A DNA stretch of 50,233 bases, taken from NCBI GenBank assembly GCA_017473865.1, contig JAFUJB010000010.1, forward strand, positions 1-50,233. Reading direction: 5' to 3'. The stretch is from Clostridia bacterium. GTDB taxonomy: Bacteria; Bacillota; Clostridia; Oscillospirales; CAG-272. Position numbers and translations under genes: made by a program. A model generated the notes under the pieces. That model did not search any database, was not told the origin of the DNA, and saw only the letters and a program-made list of their open reading frames with translations. Shown here one piece after another: positions 16,601 through 23,075 of this stretch. Positions within the stretch are counted from its first letter, which is position 1. The number at the start of each line of letters is the position of its first letter.

Positions 16601-17633
16601 CGATTGTATAGAGCTTCATCTCGTAAGCCGAACCGTAATGCTCGTTTACAGCGTTTTTCATATACGCAGCCGTCATAAGGGTCTTGAAGCCGTTTCCGAA
16701 ATATGCAGAATTACCGGGGCCGTCGTTATCGTTGTTCTCAGGGGCCCACCACGCGCTGCTGTCGGACGAATATGTAGGAGCACCGTCGGAAAGCAATACG
16801 AGCGAAGGATATCTCGTTATTGAAGATCCGTTAACGTTTGCCGTAACCGAATCGGAAGTTGCAAGCATATTCATGCCTGCGTAAACGCCTCTCTGAATAT
16901 TCGTGCCGCCGCTTACGCTTCTGATGTCATTTATCTGCTGAGTTTTGCCCTCTTCTTTAACGTGAATGTAAAGAGTGCTGCCGTTCGAATTCAATGAAAA
17001 ATAGTCGGTAACAGATGTCTGATTGTTTCCGTTTCCGGAAGTGCGTGTTCCCTTTTCATAACGTCCGAGAGGCAAAAGCTCCTCAGAAGTGTTTGCGAAC
17101 GCAACGACACCTACTCTTACATATTCGTTCATCTCCATAAGAGCTTCAATCGCATCATTAAGAGCGTCTACCGTATTTTTAATACGTCTTGTCGAGTCTG
17201 TGCTGCTCATCGGATCGGTCATAGAACCCGAAGTATCGATAACAAATACAACGTCAACGGGAGCTTCTGTCTGTCCCGATATTGAATCGGACGTTGCAAG
17301 AGCTGAATAAGCAATAAGGAAATCTTCTCCGTTCATTGCCTCGTTCAGCTTTATTGTAGTTGAGCCGCCGCCCCAAAGAGCAAACGTTTTATCGCTGTTA
17401 TAAACGGACTTATCCGTCCAGATACGTCCCGAATACTCGGTCGACGCATTGTCCCCCAGAGACTCGGTAAACTTCATTGAAGTATCAAGATCTGCTACGG
17501 TACTTTCGGTTCCGCCTGTATAAACAAGCTCTCCGGCCGCAAAAACCGTGAGGCAGGGGATAAGGGTTTCGAAAACCATAATTACTGCCAATAAGAACGG
17601 TAAATAAGTTTTCTTGAATGATTTTTTTGCCAT
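10677..17633 (-). CDS. Giant VWA / isopeptide-repeat sortase-anchored surface adhesin
   Basis: 2318 residues from the Met at 17633 (GGTGAT just upstream; an in-frame GTG at 17642 is less likely). A signal peptide covers about 1-33. A von Willebrand A domain begins with the MIDAS motif DTSGS at 133-137, as in a tip adhesin. One Cna-B/prealbumin-like domain follows, then ten FctA/Spy0128-like stalk domains each starting with a K-x-L-x-G-R-type strand, containing a Y-x-F/Y-x-V/I-x-E Glu and ending F-x-N-x-Y. These Lys, Glu and Asn positions are those of intramolecular isopeptide bonds. The C-terminus has IPQTG at 2281-2285, a membrane helix and CRKQKETD, a sortase signal. No sortase gene is in the window. 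It stands alone between two terminators. Confidence 0.9.
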   Translation of the reverse strand: MAKKSFKKTYLPFLLAVIMVFETLIPCLTVFAAGELVYTGGTESTVADLDTSMKFTESLGDNASTEYSGRIWTDKSVYNSDKTFALWGGGSTTIKLNEAMNGEDFLIAYSALATSDSISGQTEAPVDVVFVIDTSGSMTDPMSSTDSTRRIKNTVDALNDAIEALMEMNEYVRVGVVAFANTSEELLPLGRYEKGTRTSGNGNNQTSVTDYFSLNSNGSTLYIHVKEEGKTQQINDIRSVSGGTNIQRGVYAGMNMLATSDSVTANVNGSSITRYPSLVLLSDGAPTYSSDSSAWWAPENNDNDGPGNSAYFGNGFKTLMTAAYMKNAVNEHYGSAYEMKLYTIGMGISGLSNRSSGWGSSYYTGEKDLAYMTLNPGAYWTADNNMAKAVVNAWTTYTNQTANGNGTSNVQVGSNENYTLRHPQSPLKDIYTASNKDALKNVVDSYYDADNASAVTTVFENIVTDIAISVPVVPTEIKEGLSPTESGYITFTDPIGEYMEVKDIKSIIYAGQEFKAKTKSTSGNVTTYTFSGEVHSEVYGGDQDIAEIRITVTKDSDGNETLVIEIPASVIPLRVNTITLNEDGSVKTHTNNGAFPCRVIYSVGMQSRILKKSDSGIFYVDTTKLSSTYLENNTNEDGSINFYANRYTDMHLINGSTVGDAMVDFEPAHNNGFYYILEDMPIYKDEALTQQLTVSEGIDDATTYYYKDIYYHGSSVEITPIARTGAQLSRTEIKTGADGYLYRAEGSPRLNRILKFEGTKVANATGTAEDFYAPEFRYAEGSTNAYDGRFTVHQGNNGKLSLVAGGNLEISKEVTAEEGLTAPDKDFEFTIDLNGASVSQGEFDYHIYNADGSQAGVGTVSASNPKVTLRAGQKAVIISLPPDTTYTVTEADVDGFTRQSEGATGTIGVGQTSVVKFTNNYSVEEVTFQVGQGTKVLTGRAGTGWGANDSFAFFINPYNNAPLPEGYNASTGIVVTQPDVAGGDTATFDLGTIKFKAPGVYRYTIYEDEPDDMLPGMSYSRALYRLVVTVVDNGNGTLTVTNSDIQKLYTDDATALFTYGQNNEIILNPGEEGEDDIKFINKYTADDVVRVPVALKDYTDNSGENPLVSGMFEFELKAVGIVENGTVVNTDITKVPMPQGASNGVITTTNEGHNVTFPGLTFTQQMLMDLNASSVTFRYEMREVIPANRVNGMTYDDTVYTIDVTVSIDGGSTLNVSVVYPDGVHVPTFKNTYTPKPVEATVNGTKVLNGRHMASGETFDFNIDYADDATLAAINSGIVEISDKTASVSDGLDGVAKAFSFAPIQFKKAGTYSFKVTEVAGTRASVEYDDSKIIVTVVVEDANKDGNLEVKSITYSNGGNSADFVNTYTRKFTGNPVTVAGAKTLTGKTLLEGEFYFEVVEYYNGVKVGERYVTHTADTNGTNGVYAGAIKFLDNVTYTKPGSYQYIITEQIPDDANKVGGTTYDTSKYSVLVTVLDDLNGNLTATVNTPQKYDENAGVYNNVDVISFSNDYDPTPVKVTLPLIKKILEGDRSEPLKAGEFEFKMEIASANPSDGITPITNNTAFNAANGDIVFEQVEFTKAGLYVLKITEVEPDAADKVPGITYSTQTIYAAYRVDDDRNGTLTATLVQFYGGENIINKYEAESTEAVIEITKDFTGRKDDEWLSTDKFDFEIKAADEATKQAIANGDIEITLDNGSTDTVTKTIATKGNKASTTVKVNKIGTYTFNVTEKDGGINGITYDTTTKTVVIKASDDSANAKLVLEINGQAQNKATVNFVNTYASAESAPVEIPVTKVVTPSTGNAFNLKADMFSFVIEGSANAPMPAKTTVKNDAQGKVDFGTITFTQRGVYTYTIREEQGTLGGITYDGNVYTVTVTVTDDYANAKLVTSVAVTNTANKQGGIEFENKYNPKETSALIFGTKELQGGHKVLSADEFEFTIEAVTNGAPLPLQTTVKNSATGTFQFGTITYTKLGEYEYKITEKNLGKTGYTYDTTVYTVVVKVTDDNSNGQLLATVIGVGTAQDPAIKFVNKYVPKDVDVELGAEGELTKELDGRDIKDKEFIFAVLDGDKEITTAKNDANGLFKFELNFTKAGTYVYKVVEKNNGVAGVTYDDKIYNVEIKIVDRNGVLAVEKVVYLLENTPVEDVVFNNTYKPEDTDVTISAIKKLTGRQLLDGEFKFILKDEQGNEVATATNTKDGKIVFDKLVIKAAGNYKFSVYEENGTQKYVTYDKTEFIVEFTVTDDGNGKLTATTPIIRKEGNTDNVAEIIFENTYVAPDPDIPQTGFDAKVGLWITLLCMSGIGFVASVVYCRKQKETD

Positions 17634-17950
17634 TAATATCACCTTTCCTTTTTGATGAGGATAAATTATTACGTATTTTGTGTTGTGTATTCAGTCATTT
17701 TTTGCAATAAACACACGTTTTTATCAACAAAATATATGCGATAAAACAATATTAATCTTAAAGATATTTACACACTGTAATAGTATCACAAAAATACAAA
17801 AAGCACAATACTTTTTCTCAAAAAAAAACTACATTTTTTTGCCTTTTTTACTTGTTGATAAATCAATAGAAAACGCGGTAATACGGTGATTTTCTTGAGT
17901 TTTTTGTTATGCTTGTCCATTTAACTTTTTTCATTCGCAAAATATAGCAG
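17634..17950. other. AT-rich intergenic region upstream of the adhesin
   Basis: This stretch is very AT-rich with long A and T runs. It must carry the adhesin promoter on the minus strand, but I found no TTGNNN/TANNNT pair with good spacing. I see no gene or RNA structure in it. Confidence 0.5.
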
Positions 17951-17951
17951 C

Positions 17952-17985
17952 AAAAAACAAAAAAGCCCCCGAAAAAACGGGGGCT
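17952..17985 (-). terminator. Terminator of the SPFH gene
   Basis: An 8-bp GC-rich stem (AGCCCCCG / CGGGGGCT) with an A6 loop; on the minus strand it is followed by a T-rich run (complement of 17952-17963). It lies about 30 bases after the SPFH stop. Confidence 0.92.
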
Positions 17986-18014
17986 CTAATCATTTAACAG
18001 CCGTATATATGCCG

Positions 18015-18914
18015 TTAATTTGTTGCGTTGTTCGTAGTGGGAATCATCAGATTAGCTTCTTCTCCTGCAACAACCTGCGGGAGTACGCCATTCCACTTAT
18101 TTATGTACATTTCCTGCAAAATCTTGTCGGTAAGCGTCTGTTCAAGCAATTCATTTGCTTTTGCCTGAGCTTCTGCCGCTACAAGCTTTGCTTTAGCGTC
18201 AGCTTCAGCCTTTGCAACCTTTGTCTGATTCTCGTATTCGGATTTCAGCTGCTGCTGTTCTGCAATCATCTTTTCTTCAACGGCATTTTCAAACGCGTCG
18301 GAAAAATCAATATTAGTAAGAACAACGGATACAATATTTACAAAATATTCTTCGCCTACAGCAACACGTACTGCTTCTTCAACCGCAGGGGACATTGCAG
18401 CTCTGTCTGCAATAATATCCATAGCTTTATGAGACGAAAGCGTTGCTTTTGTTTTTTCTATAGCAATTGCCTGAATTCGAGTGTTGAGAGCTTCAAGCGA
18501 ACCATACTGATTAGCAATATTAAGAACCTTATCGCTGAGAATCTGATACTGAAGGTTCATCTGAATGTTCATTGTCTGAGCATCACTTGAATATGCTGCC
18601 GTTTCAATTGCCACGTTCTGCACTTTAGCGTCATACGTCTGATACTCATTTGTAAGCCAAAAATTAAAGTACGTGCCCGCTGTTTTTACTTCTTTGGCTT
18701 GACCCAGATGTTTAACAACAGCAACCTCACCGGTGTCTACCGTGTGAAAACTCAGAGGAACTGTTAAAAGCGCGAGTATAAACACAGCCACTAAAATAGC
18801 TGCTACTGTTGAAAGTGTGCGATTTTTACGTTTAAGCTTGTTTGTTACTGCAATAAAACCACACACAAGTATAAGCACTACAAGTACAACGCCTAAAATA
18901 AATCCGATTGCCAT
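18015..18914 (-). CDS. SPFH/prohibitin-family membrane protein
   Basis: 299 residues. Two hydrophobic segments (about 2-24 and 35-55) are followed by an SPFH domain beginning FHTVDTGEVAVVKHLGQ near 56, and then an Ala/Glu/Lys-rich coiled coil around 215-260. These proteins form membrane-associated oligomeric scaffolds, often with proteases or in lipid microdomains. No NfeD or protease partner is adjacent. It has its own promoter and terminator, so it is a single-gene unit. Its precise role cannot be read from the sequence. Confidence 0.85.
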   Translation of the reverse strand: MAIGFILGVVLVVLILVCGFIAVTNKLKRKNRTLSTVAAILVAVFILALLTVPLSFHTVDTGEVAVVKHLGQAKEVKTAGTYFNFWLTNEYQTYDAKVQNVAIETAAYSSDAQTMNIQMNLQYQILSDKVLNIANQYGSLEALNTRIQAIAIEKTKATLSSHKAMDIIADRAAMSPAVEEAVRVAVGEEYFVNIVSVVLTNIDFSDAFENAVEEKMIAEQQQLKSEYENQTKVAKAEADAKAKLVAAEAQAKANELLEQTLTDKILQEMYINKWNGVLPQVVAGEEANLMIPTTNNATN

Positions 18915-18967
18915 AATTTTTCTCCTTTAATCTAATACAATGTGTCAACGTGTATCGTTGTTTTTTT

Positions 18968-18996
18968 ATTGTATCATATTTTATAAAGATTTTCAA
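18968..18996 (-). promoter_or_regulatory. Predicted sigma-A promoter of the SPFH gene
   Basis: Minus-strand TTGAAA and TACAAT are 17 bases apart. The -35 element overlaps the stop codon of the four-helix-bundle gene. Confidence 0.6.
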
Positions 18997-19268
18997 TACC
19001 GCAAAAAAATTATTAATAATGCGCTTGTATTTAATAATAACTGCAACCAACCTTCCGTTTCACTGCACTCTTTAAGAGCAATCTCAAACTTTGAAAGCAT
19101 ATCCGCCATACTTTGACCGTAATTGGCTTCGCGAATGTTTGCATAAACACTGCTTGAACTTTTGCGAAGCTGGAAAAGAGTGTTAGACGATACCTTTATA
19201 TTTTGGCAAAGCAATTCTATATCGGTTGCAAGTTGTTCGGAATGAATCAATAAGTAATTTTTAGACAT
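18993..19268 (-). CDS. Short four-helix-bundle protein (23S rRNA IVP / Avd-like family)
   Basis: 91 residues. The core matches four-helix-bundle proteins related to those in 23S rRNA intervening sequences and to Avd of diversity-generating retroelements: S-SSVYANIREA, then MLSKFEIALKECSETEGWLQLL. Family members usually run to about 115-130 residues; this one stops after helix three with a hydrophobic tail LNTSALLIIFLRY, so the last helix is probably lost by a frameshift or truncation. A good AAGGAGTGG site precedes the start. Upstream lies a symmetric ladder of hairpins (19316-19483) that I think belongs to the same element. No reverse transcriptase is nearby. Confidence 0.7.
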   Translation of the reverse strand: MSKNYLLIHSEQLATDIELLCQNIKVSSNTLFQLRKSSSSVYANIREANYGQSMADMLSKFEIALKECSETEGWLQLLLNTSALLIIFLRY

Positions 19269-19315
19269 AAAACCACTCCTTTCAAGAGCATTATATTACA
19301 CTTTCACAAATAAAT

Positions 19316-19483
19316 CAAGGCGCTAGCCTTGTATATCATCAATTCCGAAGGAATTGCATATCATCAACACGAAGTGTTGTATATCATCATTGCGAAAGCG
19401 GGATACACCTTCGGTGGTGATATACGCCTGCGGCGATGATATACACGCTGACGCGTGATGATATACCATTGCTTTCGCAATGG
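19316..19483. repeat. Symmetric hairpin ladder with repeated TATATCATC linkers
   Basis: Six or seven small hairpins are separated by a repeated 10-base linker. On the left the linker is GTATATCATC, GCATATCATC and GTATATCATC (19331, 19356, 19379). On the right it appears as its reverse complement: GGTGATATAC, GATGATATAC and GATGATATAC (19416, 19435, 19457). Hairpins between them include CAAGGC-GCTA-GCCTTG, AATTCC-GAA-GGAATT, AACAC-GAA-GTGTT, GCC-TGC-GGC and ACGC-TGAC-GCGT. The linkers can pair across the centre, leaving a hairpin on each side of every junction. It sits about 48 bases upstream of the four-helix-bundle gene. Confidence 0.85.
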
Positions 19484-19485
19484 AT

Positions 19486-19521
19486 AAAAAAATTCCGAGA
19501 ACATCGTTCTCGGAATTTTTT
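19486..19521 (-). terminator. Bidirectional terminator after the tRNA
   Basis: A 17-bp perfect stem (AAAAAAATTCCGAGAAC with its complement) and a 3-base loop directly abut the tRNA 3' end. T-runs occur on both strands. Confidence 0.92.
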
Positions 19522-19597
19522 GGTGGGCCATCAGGGACTCGAACCCCGGACCAACCGGTTATGAGCCGGTAGCTCTAACCAACTGAGCTAATGGCCC
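19521..19597 (-). tRNA. tRNA with CAU anticodon (Met elongator or Ile2)
   Basis: 77 bases on the minus strand fold as a full cloverleaf: acceptor GGGCCAT/ATGGCCC, D arm AGCTCAGTTGGTTAGAGCT, anticodon stem CCGG with loop CTCATAA, T arm with GGTTCGAGTCC, and an encoded CCA. The anticodon is CAU. It lacks initiator features (three G-C pairs at the base of the anticodon stem), so it is either elongator tRNA-Met or the lysidine-modified tRNA-Ile2; a comparison with the genome's other CAU tRNAs would decide. Confidence 0.95.
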
Positions 19598-19622
19598 GAT
19601 TTTTCTCAAATCGGCTTTTTGT

Positions 19623-19651
19623 ATTATAGCATATACGTTTTTTTATGTCAA
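19623..19651 (-). promoter_or_regulatory. Strong sigma-A promoter of the tRNA
   Basis: On the minus strand TTGACA and TATAAT are 17 bases apart, about 26 bases upstream of the tRNA 5' end. Confidence 0.85.
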
Positions 19652-19700
19652 TATTCCAACCAAATAATTATGTAAACAAAATATGAACACAACCACAAAA

Positions 19701-19724
19701 ACAGCCCTGAAAAATCAGGACTGT
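19701..19724 (-). terminator. Terminator of the VanY-like gene
   Basis: A 9-bp stem with a mismatch (ACAGCCCTGA / TCAGGACTGT), followed on the minus strand by TTTTTGTGG, 12 bases beyond the stop. Confidence 0.75.
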
Positions 19725-19736
19725 TCCATTGTTTTT

Positions 19737-20816
19737 TTATTTACTTGCCGTTACGATAAATCCGTTTATGTTGTTGCCGGATATAGTATATTCTTTGCCC
19801 TCGGGTACGGGAATATTTACCTTTTCCCCGTCTGTTTCACCGCTTACAAAATATATTTCATATGCTTTTCCATCGTCGGTTACGACTTCAATATGCGCTC
19901 CGCCATACACGTAATTGCTTAATTTCACAATGTATTCTTCAAGGCAGAGATTGTTCTTCTTCATATATTCCGCGTGAGGAACTCCAACGTATCTGAGGTA
20001 AAATGAAGAAGAATAGTCAAGTCCCGTAGTCGCAATCTTGTCGTCGGGATAACGCTCTACAAAACCATATTTGTGACAGTTTTCTTCGAGCCAATTATAC
20101 CCTTCAAGCTCGTGAAGCTGATACGATTTCCCATTTCTGTATACGCGTATAGCTATACCAAGTCCCGTGTTGTGATCGCTTTCTCCCGGCTTTGCCACAG
20201 CGGTTTTTGCCGCTTCTTCACCGTATTTCTTCACGTAATCATCGTATACCTGTTTTTGTCTCGCTTCGTCTCTGTATGACGTCCATAAAATCAAATCCGT
20301 ATGACCCGTAGCAGCGGCAAAATCGTCAAGCATTTTGTTCATCGCATCAATTATATCCTTGTGCGCTGTCATCGTATTCGTACTGATTTTGTACGATTTT
20401 GTCTTTACCGACGAAAGTTTTACAAGCTCTTCTGCTGTAGGATAAACTACCTTGTGATTGTTCATTACAAGGATAAGTCCGCCTTTGTTTATGCCGCTTT
20501 TATCAACCTCTACGTTTGTATAAACAACCTCGGGTTCAACAGGTTCGGGATCATCTTCCGTTTCAGGCGGAATTGTCGTATTATCTGTCGTATCGGCAGG
20601 GTCATTGTGATTATTGTCGGTATTCAAAGTAGGAACTTCCGCTTTATTTCCGCCATTTTCGCTCTCGTGAGACGTAATGAAAAATAGTGCAGAAAGCGCC
20701 AATGCCATCACCAATAATAATAAAATTGCATATTTAATAAACACTAACCCTACATTTTTGCGCTTTCTCGGCGGCTGTGGATTTAGCGGTTTGTAATCCT
20801 CGTAATTCTTCGACAT
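19737..20816 (-). CDS. VanY-like (M15) membrane protein with lost zinc ligands
   Basis: 359 residues: cytoplasmic N-terminus, one membrane helix (about 23-47), an acidic Thr/Pro-rich spacer (50-97) and a D-Ala-D-Ala carboxypeptidase VanY/M15B-type domain (about 110-300). The motif normally reading S-x-H-x(6)-D is SDHNTGLGIA: His215 is kept but the Asp ligand is Ala222. The normal E-P-W-H-x-R-Y-V-G is S-S-F-Y-L-R-Y-V-G: catalytic Glu becomes Ser270 and the His ligand Tyr273. It should therefore be unable to bind catalytic zinc. The domain is otherwise intact and the gene has a good promoter, so a peptidoglycan-binding or regulatory role is more likely than decay. Confidence 0.8.
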   Translation of the reverse strand: MSKNYEDYKPLNPQPPRKRKNVGLVFIKYAILLLLVMALALSALFFITSHESENGGNKAEVPTLNTDNNHNDPADTTDNTTIPPETEDDPEPVEPEVVYTNVEVDKSGINKGGLILVMNNHKVVYPTAEELVKLSSVKTKSYKISTNTMTAHKDIIDAMNKMLDDFAAATGHTDLILWTSYRDEARQKQVYDDYVKKYGEEAAKTAVAKPGESDHNTGLGIAIRVYRNGKSYQLHELEGYNWLEENCHKYGFVERYPDDKIATTGLDYSSSFYLRYVGVPHAEYMKKNNLCLEEYIVKLSNYVYGGAHIEVVTDDGKAYEIYFVSGETDGEKVNIPVPEGKEYTISGNNINGFIVTASK

Positions 20817-20865
20817 TTTACGACCTCCTGTATGTTAAAAGAAGATAATAATTTTTTCTTTTATA

Positions 20866-20894
20866 AGTATACCACATTTATCCTTTTGTTGCAA
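20866..20894 (-). promoter_or_regulatory. Predicted sigma-A promoter of the VanY-like gene
   Basis: Minus-strand TTGCAA and TATACT are 17 bases apart; the leader is about 45 bases and ends in CAGGAGGTCG before the start. Confidence 0.7.
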
Positions 20895-20972
20895 GTAATT
20901 TTTGTGAACATATTTATATAAAAAAATCAACGTCAACAAAAATTTTTATACAAGAAATCTATTTTTTTCATC

Positions 20973-21002
20973 ACATAAACACCCTTAGAAAAACACATCA
21001 TA
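20973..21002 (+). promoter_or_regulatory. Possible forespore (sigma-G/F) promoter of spoIVB
   Basis: ACATA and CATCATA are separated by 18 bases, close to the sigma-G pattern GNATR-N18-CATNNTA. Transcription would start about 50 bases before spoIVB. In Bacillus spoIVB is forespore-transcribed. The match is imperfect. Confidence 0.4.
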
Positions 21003-21059
21003 AACACAGACATCGAGTTAATTGTTTTTTGAGAAATCAAAAAGAAAAAGGATACTCAA

Positions 21060-22298
21060 ATGCAAAGCAAATCTTTGAAAATTGCTTTTCGTATCATTTT
21101 TATTATAATACTTTTCGGGATAGCGGTTTTAGGTGTCTACGACTATATTATACCCGAAAATATATCGGTTTTTTCCGATGATTCTGACATTTTATGCGAT
21201 AATGAGCTGGATCTGCCCTTTGTTTCGGCAACCATTGACTCAGTCCCCACGCTTACGAGAGTATCTGACGGGGACAATGCTAAACCGTTTCACACTTCAC
21301 TTGAAGCCAACACTACAATTTTCGGTGTCGTTCCTCTGAAAAAAGTGAACGTTGATGTGTTTAAAGACATAACTCTCTACCCGGGCGGTATGCCGTTTGG
21401 TGTAAAGATTTATACAAACGGTGTCATCGTCGTGGGAATAGTGGGAGTTGAAACGGAAAGCGGAAAAATAAATCCTGCCGCAGACGGCGGACTTAAGGTC
21501 AGAGATATTATAACCAAAGTTAACGGAAAAGCAGTAAACACAACGGACGAGGTTTCTGCCGCTGTTGAGCAAAGCGACGGTAAACCTATATCTCTTACGG
21601 TAACGCGTAACGATAAAACCATTGAATTAAACGTTCAGCCGGTGTTCTCAAAGACAGATAATTTGTACAGATTGGGACTGTGGCTGCGCGACAGTACCGC
21701 GGGAATCGGTACAATAACCTTTATTTCTCCCGAAAACAACACTTTTGCCGGTCTCGGACACGGTATATGCGACGTGGATACGGGCGAGATAATGCCCTTA
21801 CGAAAAGGCATTGTAGTCGACGTAACCATAAAAAGCATAAAGAAAGGCGTTGTCGGAAATCCGGGGGGATTAAACGGATATTTTGTACCCGGAAAAACGG
21901 GTTCGCTGATTGGAAATACAACTTGCGGAGTATATGGGATAATGTCGGAATTACCCGACACATCACACTCCGAGCCTTTAAAGATCGGGTTAAAGAATGA
22001 ATTAAAAGTAGGCGAATGCGAGATATTCTGTACAGTCAACGATAAGCTTGACAAGTACAGCGCGGAAATAACCAAAATAGGCAACAAAAATGAAGAACAA
22101 AAGAACTTTGTGATAAAGATTACAGACAAACGGTTGTTAGAAGCAACAGGCGGCATAGTTCAGGGTATGTCGGGCTCTCCCATCATACAGAACGGTAAGC
22201 TCGTCGGTGCAATCACACATGTTTTGGTAAACGATCCCACGAAGGGCTACGGTATCTTCATCGAAAATATGCTGAAAAATATGCCTGAAATCAATTAA
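21060..22298 (+). CDS. spoIVB: SpoIVB serine peptidase (S55), sporulation signalling
   Basis: 412 residues: an N-terminal membrane helix (about 8-28), a PDZ domain (about 105-195; VGVETESGKINPAADGGLKVRDII), and the S55 protease domain. His234 (GLGHGICD) and Ser373 (GMSGSPII) match the catalytic His and Ser; Asp356 is a likely third member. SpoIVB is made in the forespore, secreted to the intermembrane space and triggers pro-sigma-K processing. Length and motifs are normal, and it indicates an endospore-forming lineage. An AAAAAGGAT ribosome site precedes the start. Confidence 0.95.
   Translation: MQSKSLKIAFRIIFIIILFGIAVLGVYDYIIPENISVFSDDSDILCDNELDLPFVSATIDSVPTLTRVSDGDNAKPFHTSLEANTTIFGVVPLKKVNVDVFKDITLYPGGMPFGVKIYTNGVIVVGIVGVETESGKINPAADGGLKVRDIITKVNGKAVNTTDEVSAAVEQSDGKPISLTVTRNDKTIELNVQPVFSKTDNLYRLGLWLRDSTAGIGTITFISPENNTFAGLGHGICDVDTGEIMPLRKGIVVDVTIKSIKKGVVGNPGGLNGYFVPGKTGSLIGNTTCGVYGIMSELPDTSHSEPLKIGLKNELKVGECEIFCTVNDKLDKYSAEITKIGNKNEEQKNFVIKITDKRLLEATGGIVQGMSGSPIIQNGKLVGAITHVLVNDPTKGYGIFIENMLKNMPEIN
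22276..22297 (+). repeat. Direct repeat, copy A (spoIVB 3' end)
   Basis: 22 bases covering the last spoIVB codons (AAAATATGCCTGAAATCAAT and two more). 21 of 22 bases recur at 23076-23097 on the far side of the Phd-Doc pair. Confidence 0.85.
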
Positions 22299-22301
22299 CA
22301 A

Positions 22302-22340
22302 AAAAGGGTATGCACGGGCGAAACCCGTGTATACCCTTTT
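22302..22340 (+). terminator. Terminator after spoIVB
   Basis: A long, nearly perfect stem (AAAAGGGTA-T-GCACGGG / CCCGTGT-A-TACCCTTTT) with a CGAAA loop begins three bases after the stop and ends in T-rich sequence. It also faces the end of the doc gene on the other strand. Confidence 0.88.
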
Positions 22341-22346
22341 TATTTA

Positions 22347-22721
22347 TTATTCATTATCAATTATCCATTCCAACAAATCTTCATATTTCATCGTTCCTGC
22401 GGCAACCGCAAGTCCGACACGTGCAACCTCTTCGTTTGTAGGACGAATTTTTATTCCGTTAGTTTCAAGAAACGTCAGCAAAACGTACATTCCTATCCGC
22501 TTGTTACCGTCAACAAATGCATGATTTGAAATGAGCGCATATCCAAGTCTTGCTCCCTTCTCTTCCTTTGTGGGATAAAGTTCTCTGCCATCAAACGTAG
22601 CAAAAGCAGATTCAAGTGCACTATCAAGCAGTGCCTTATCTCTTATATTGGGATCTCCTCCTGTTTCATCAGTAATCAATTTATGCAAAAGCATTACTTT
22701 TTCTTGGCTGAACTTTATCAT
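22347..22721 (-). CDS. doc: Doc-type Fic toxin
   Basis: 124 residues, the usual length for Doc. The Fic motif reads HAFVDGNKRIG at 67-77. The Lys in N-K-R, instead of the Gly of AMPylating Fic proteins, is the Doc feature linked to phosphorylation of EF-Tu. It overlaps the antitoxin gene by four bases and is the second gene of the module, as in phd-doc. The pair sits between two copies of the spoIVB 3' end, which suggests acquisition. Confidence 0.88.
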   Translation of the reverse strand: MIKFSQEKVMLLHKLITDETGGDPNIRDKALLDSALESAFATFDGRELYPTKEEKGARLGYALISNHAFVDGNKRIGMYVLLTFLETNGIKIRPTNEEVARVGLAVAAGTMKYEDLLEWIIDNE

Positions 22722-22960
22722 TTTGCAAGCTCCTCAAACGCACTACGGTATAGCTTTAAAATACGCGCCGCAACAAAATCAATTTTTTCATCATCAGTCA
22801 TTTCAATCGAGGTGTCATTCTCTATATCAACAAGTTTGTATTTGGGTTTATTGTTTTTAAATATATATAACTCTCCGTGCTTGTCTGTCAATCTTGCTAC
22901 TTTTGAAAAATTTTGATTAGCTTCAGATATAGATACAATTCGATTAGTGTTTATGTTCAT
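22718..22960 (-). CDS. phd: Phd/YefM-type antitoxin
   Basis: 80 residues. The N-terminus has the Phd/YefM fold signature (IVSISEANQNFSKVARLTDKHGELYIFKNNKPKYKLVD), which binds DNA as a dimer. The C-terminus (LKLYRSAFEELAK) would clamp the toxin. It has a GGAGGTAA ribosome site. Autorepression is likely because near-palindromic TATAAT repeats overlap its promoter. Confidence 0.88.
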   Translation of the reverse strand: MNINTNRIVSISEANQNFSKVARLTDKHGELYIFKNNKPKYKLVDIENDTSIEMTDDEKIDFVAARILKLYRSAFEELAK

Positions 22961-22992
22961 TAAATTACCTCCTATACTTATAATACAATAAT

Positions 22993-23020
22993 ATTATACA
23001 CTTTTTTAGGATATTGTCAA
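22993..23020 (-). promoter_or_regulatory. Promoter/operator of the phd-doc operon
   Basis: Minus-strand TTGACA and TATAAT are 16 bases apart. Just downstream the AT-rich sequence is nearly palindromic (TATAATATTATTGTATTATA), a plausible binding site for the antitoxin complex. Confidence 0.7.
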
Positions 23021-23075
23021 CCTATTTTTTATCGATAAATATTGTGTATTGGTACACGCCAATTATATGTGTTGG

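Noticed and set aside
19316-19483. CRISPR array
   Set aside because: Linkers are only ten bases, invert at the centre, and the sequences between them are hairpins rather than unique spacers; no cas genes are near.
18993-19483. Diversity-generating retroelement (Avd-like protein)
   Set aside because: No reverse transcriptase and no template/variable repeat pair are visible in the window.
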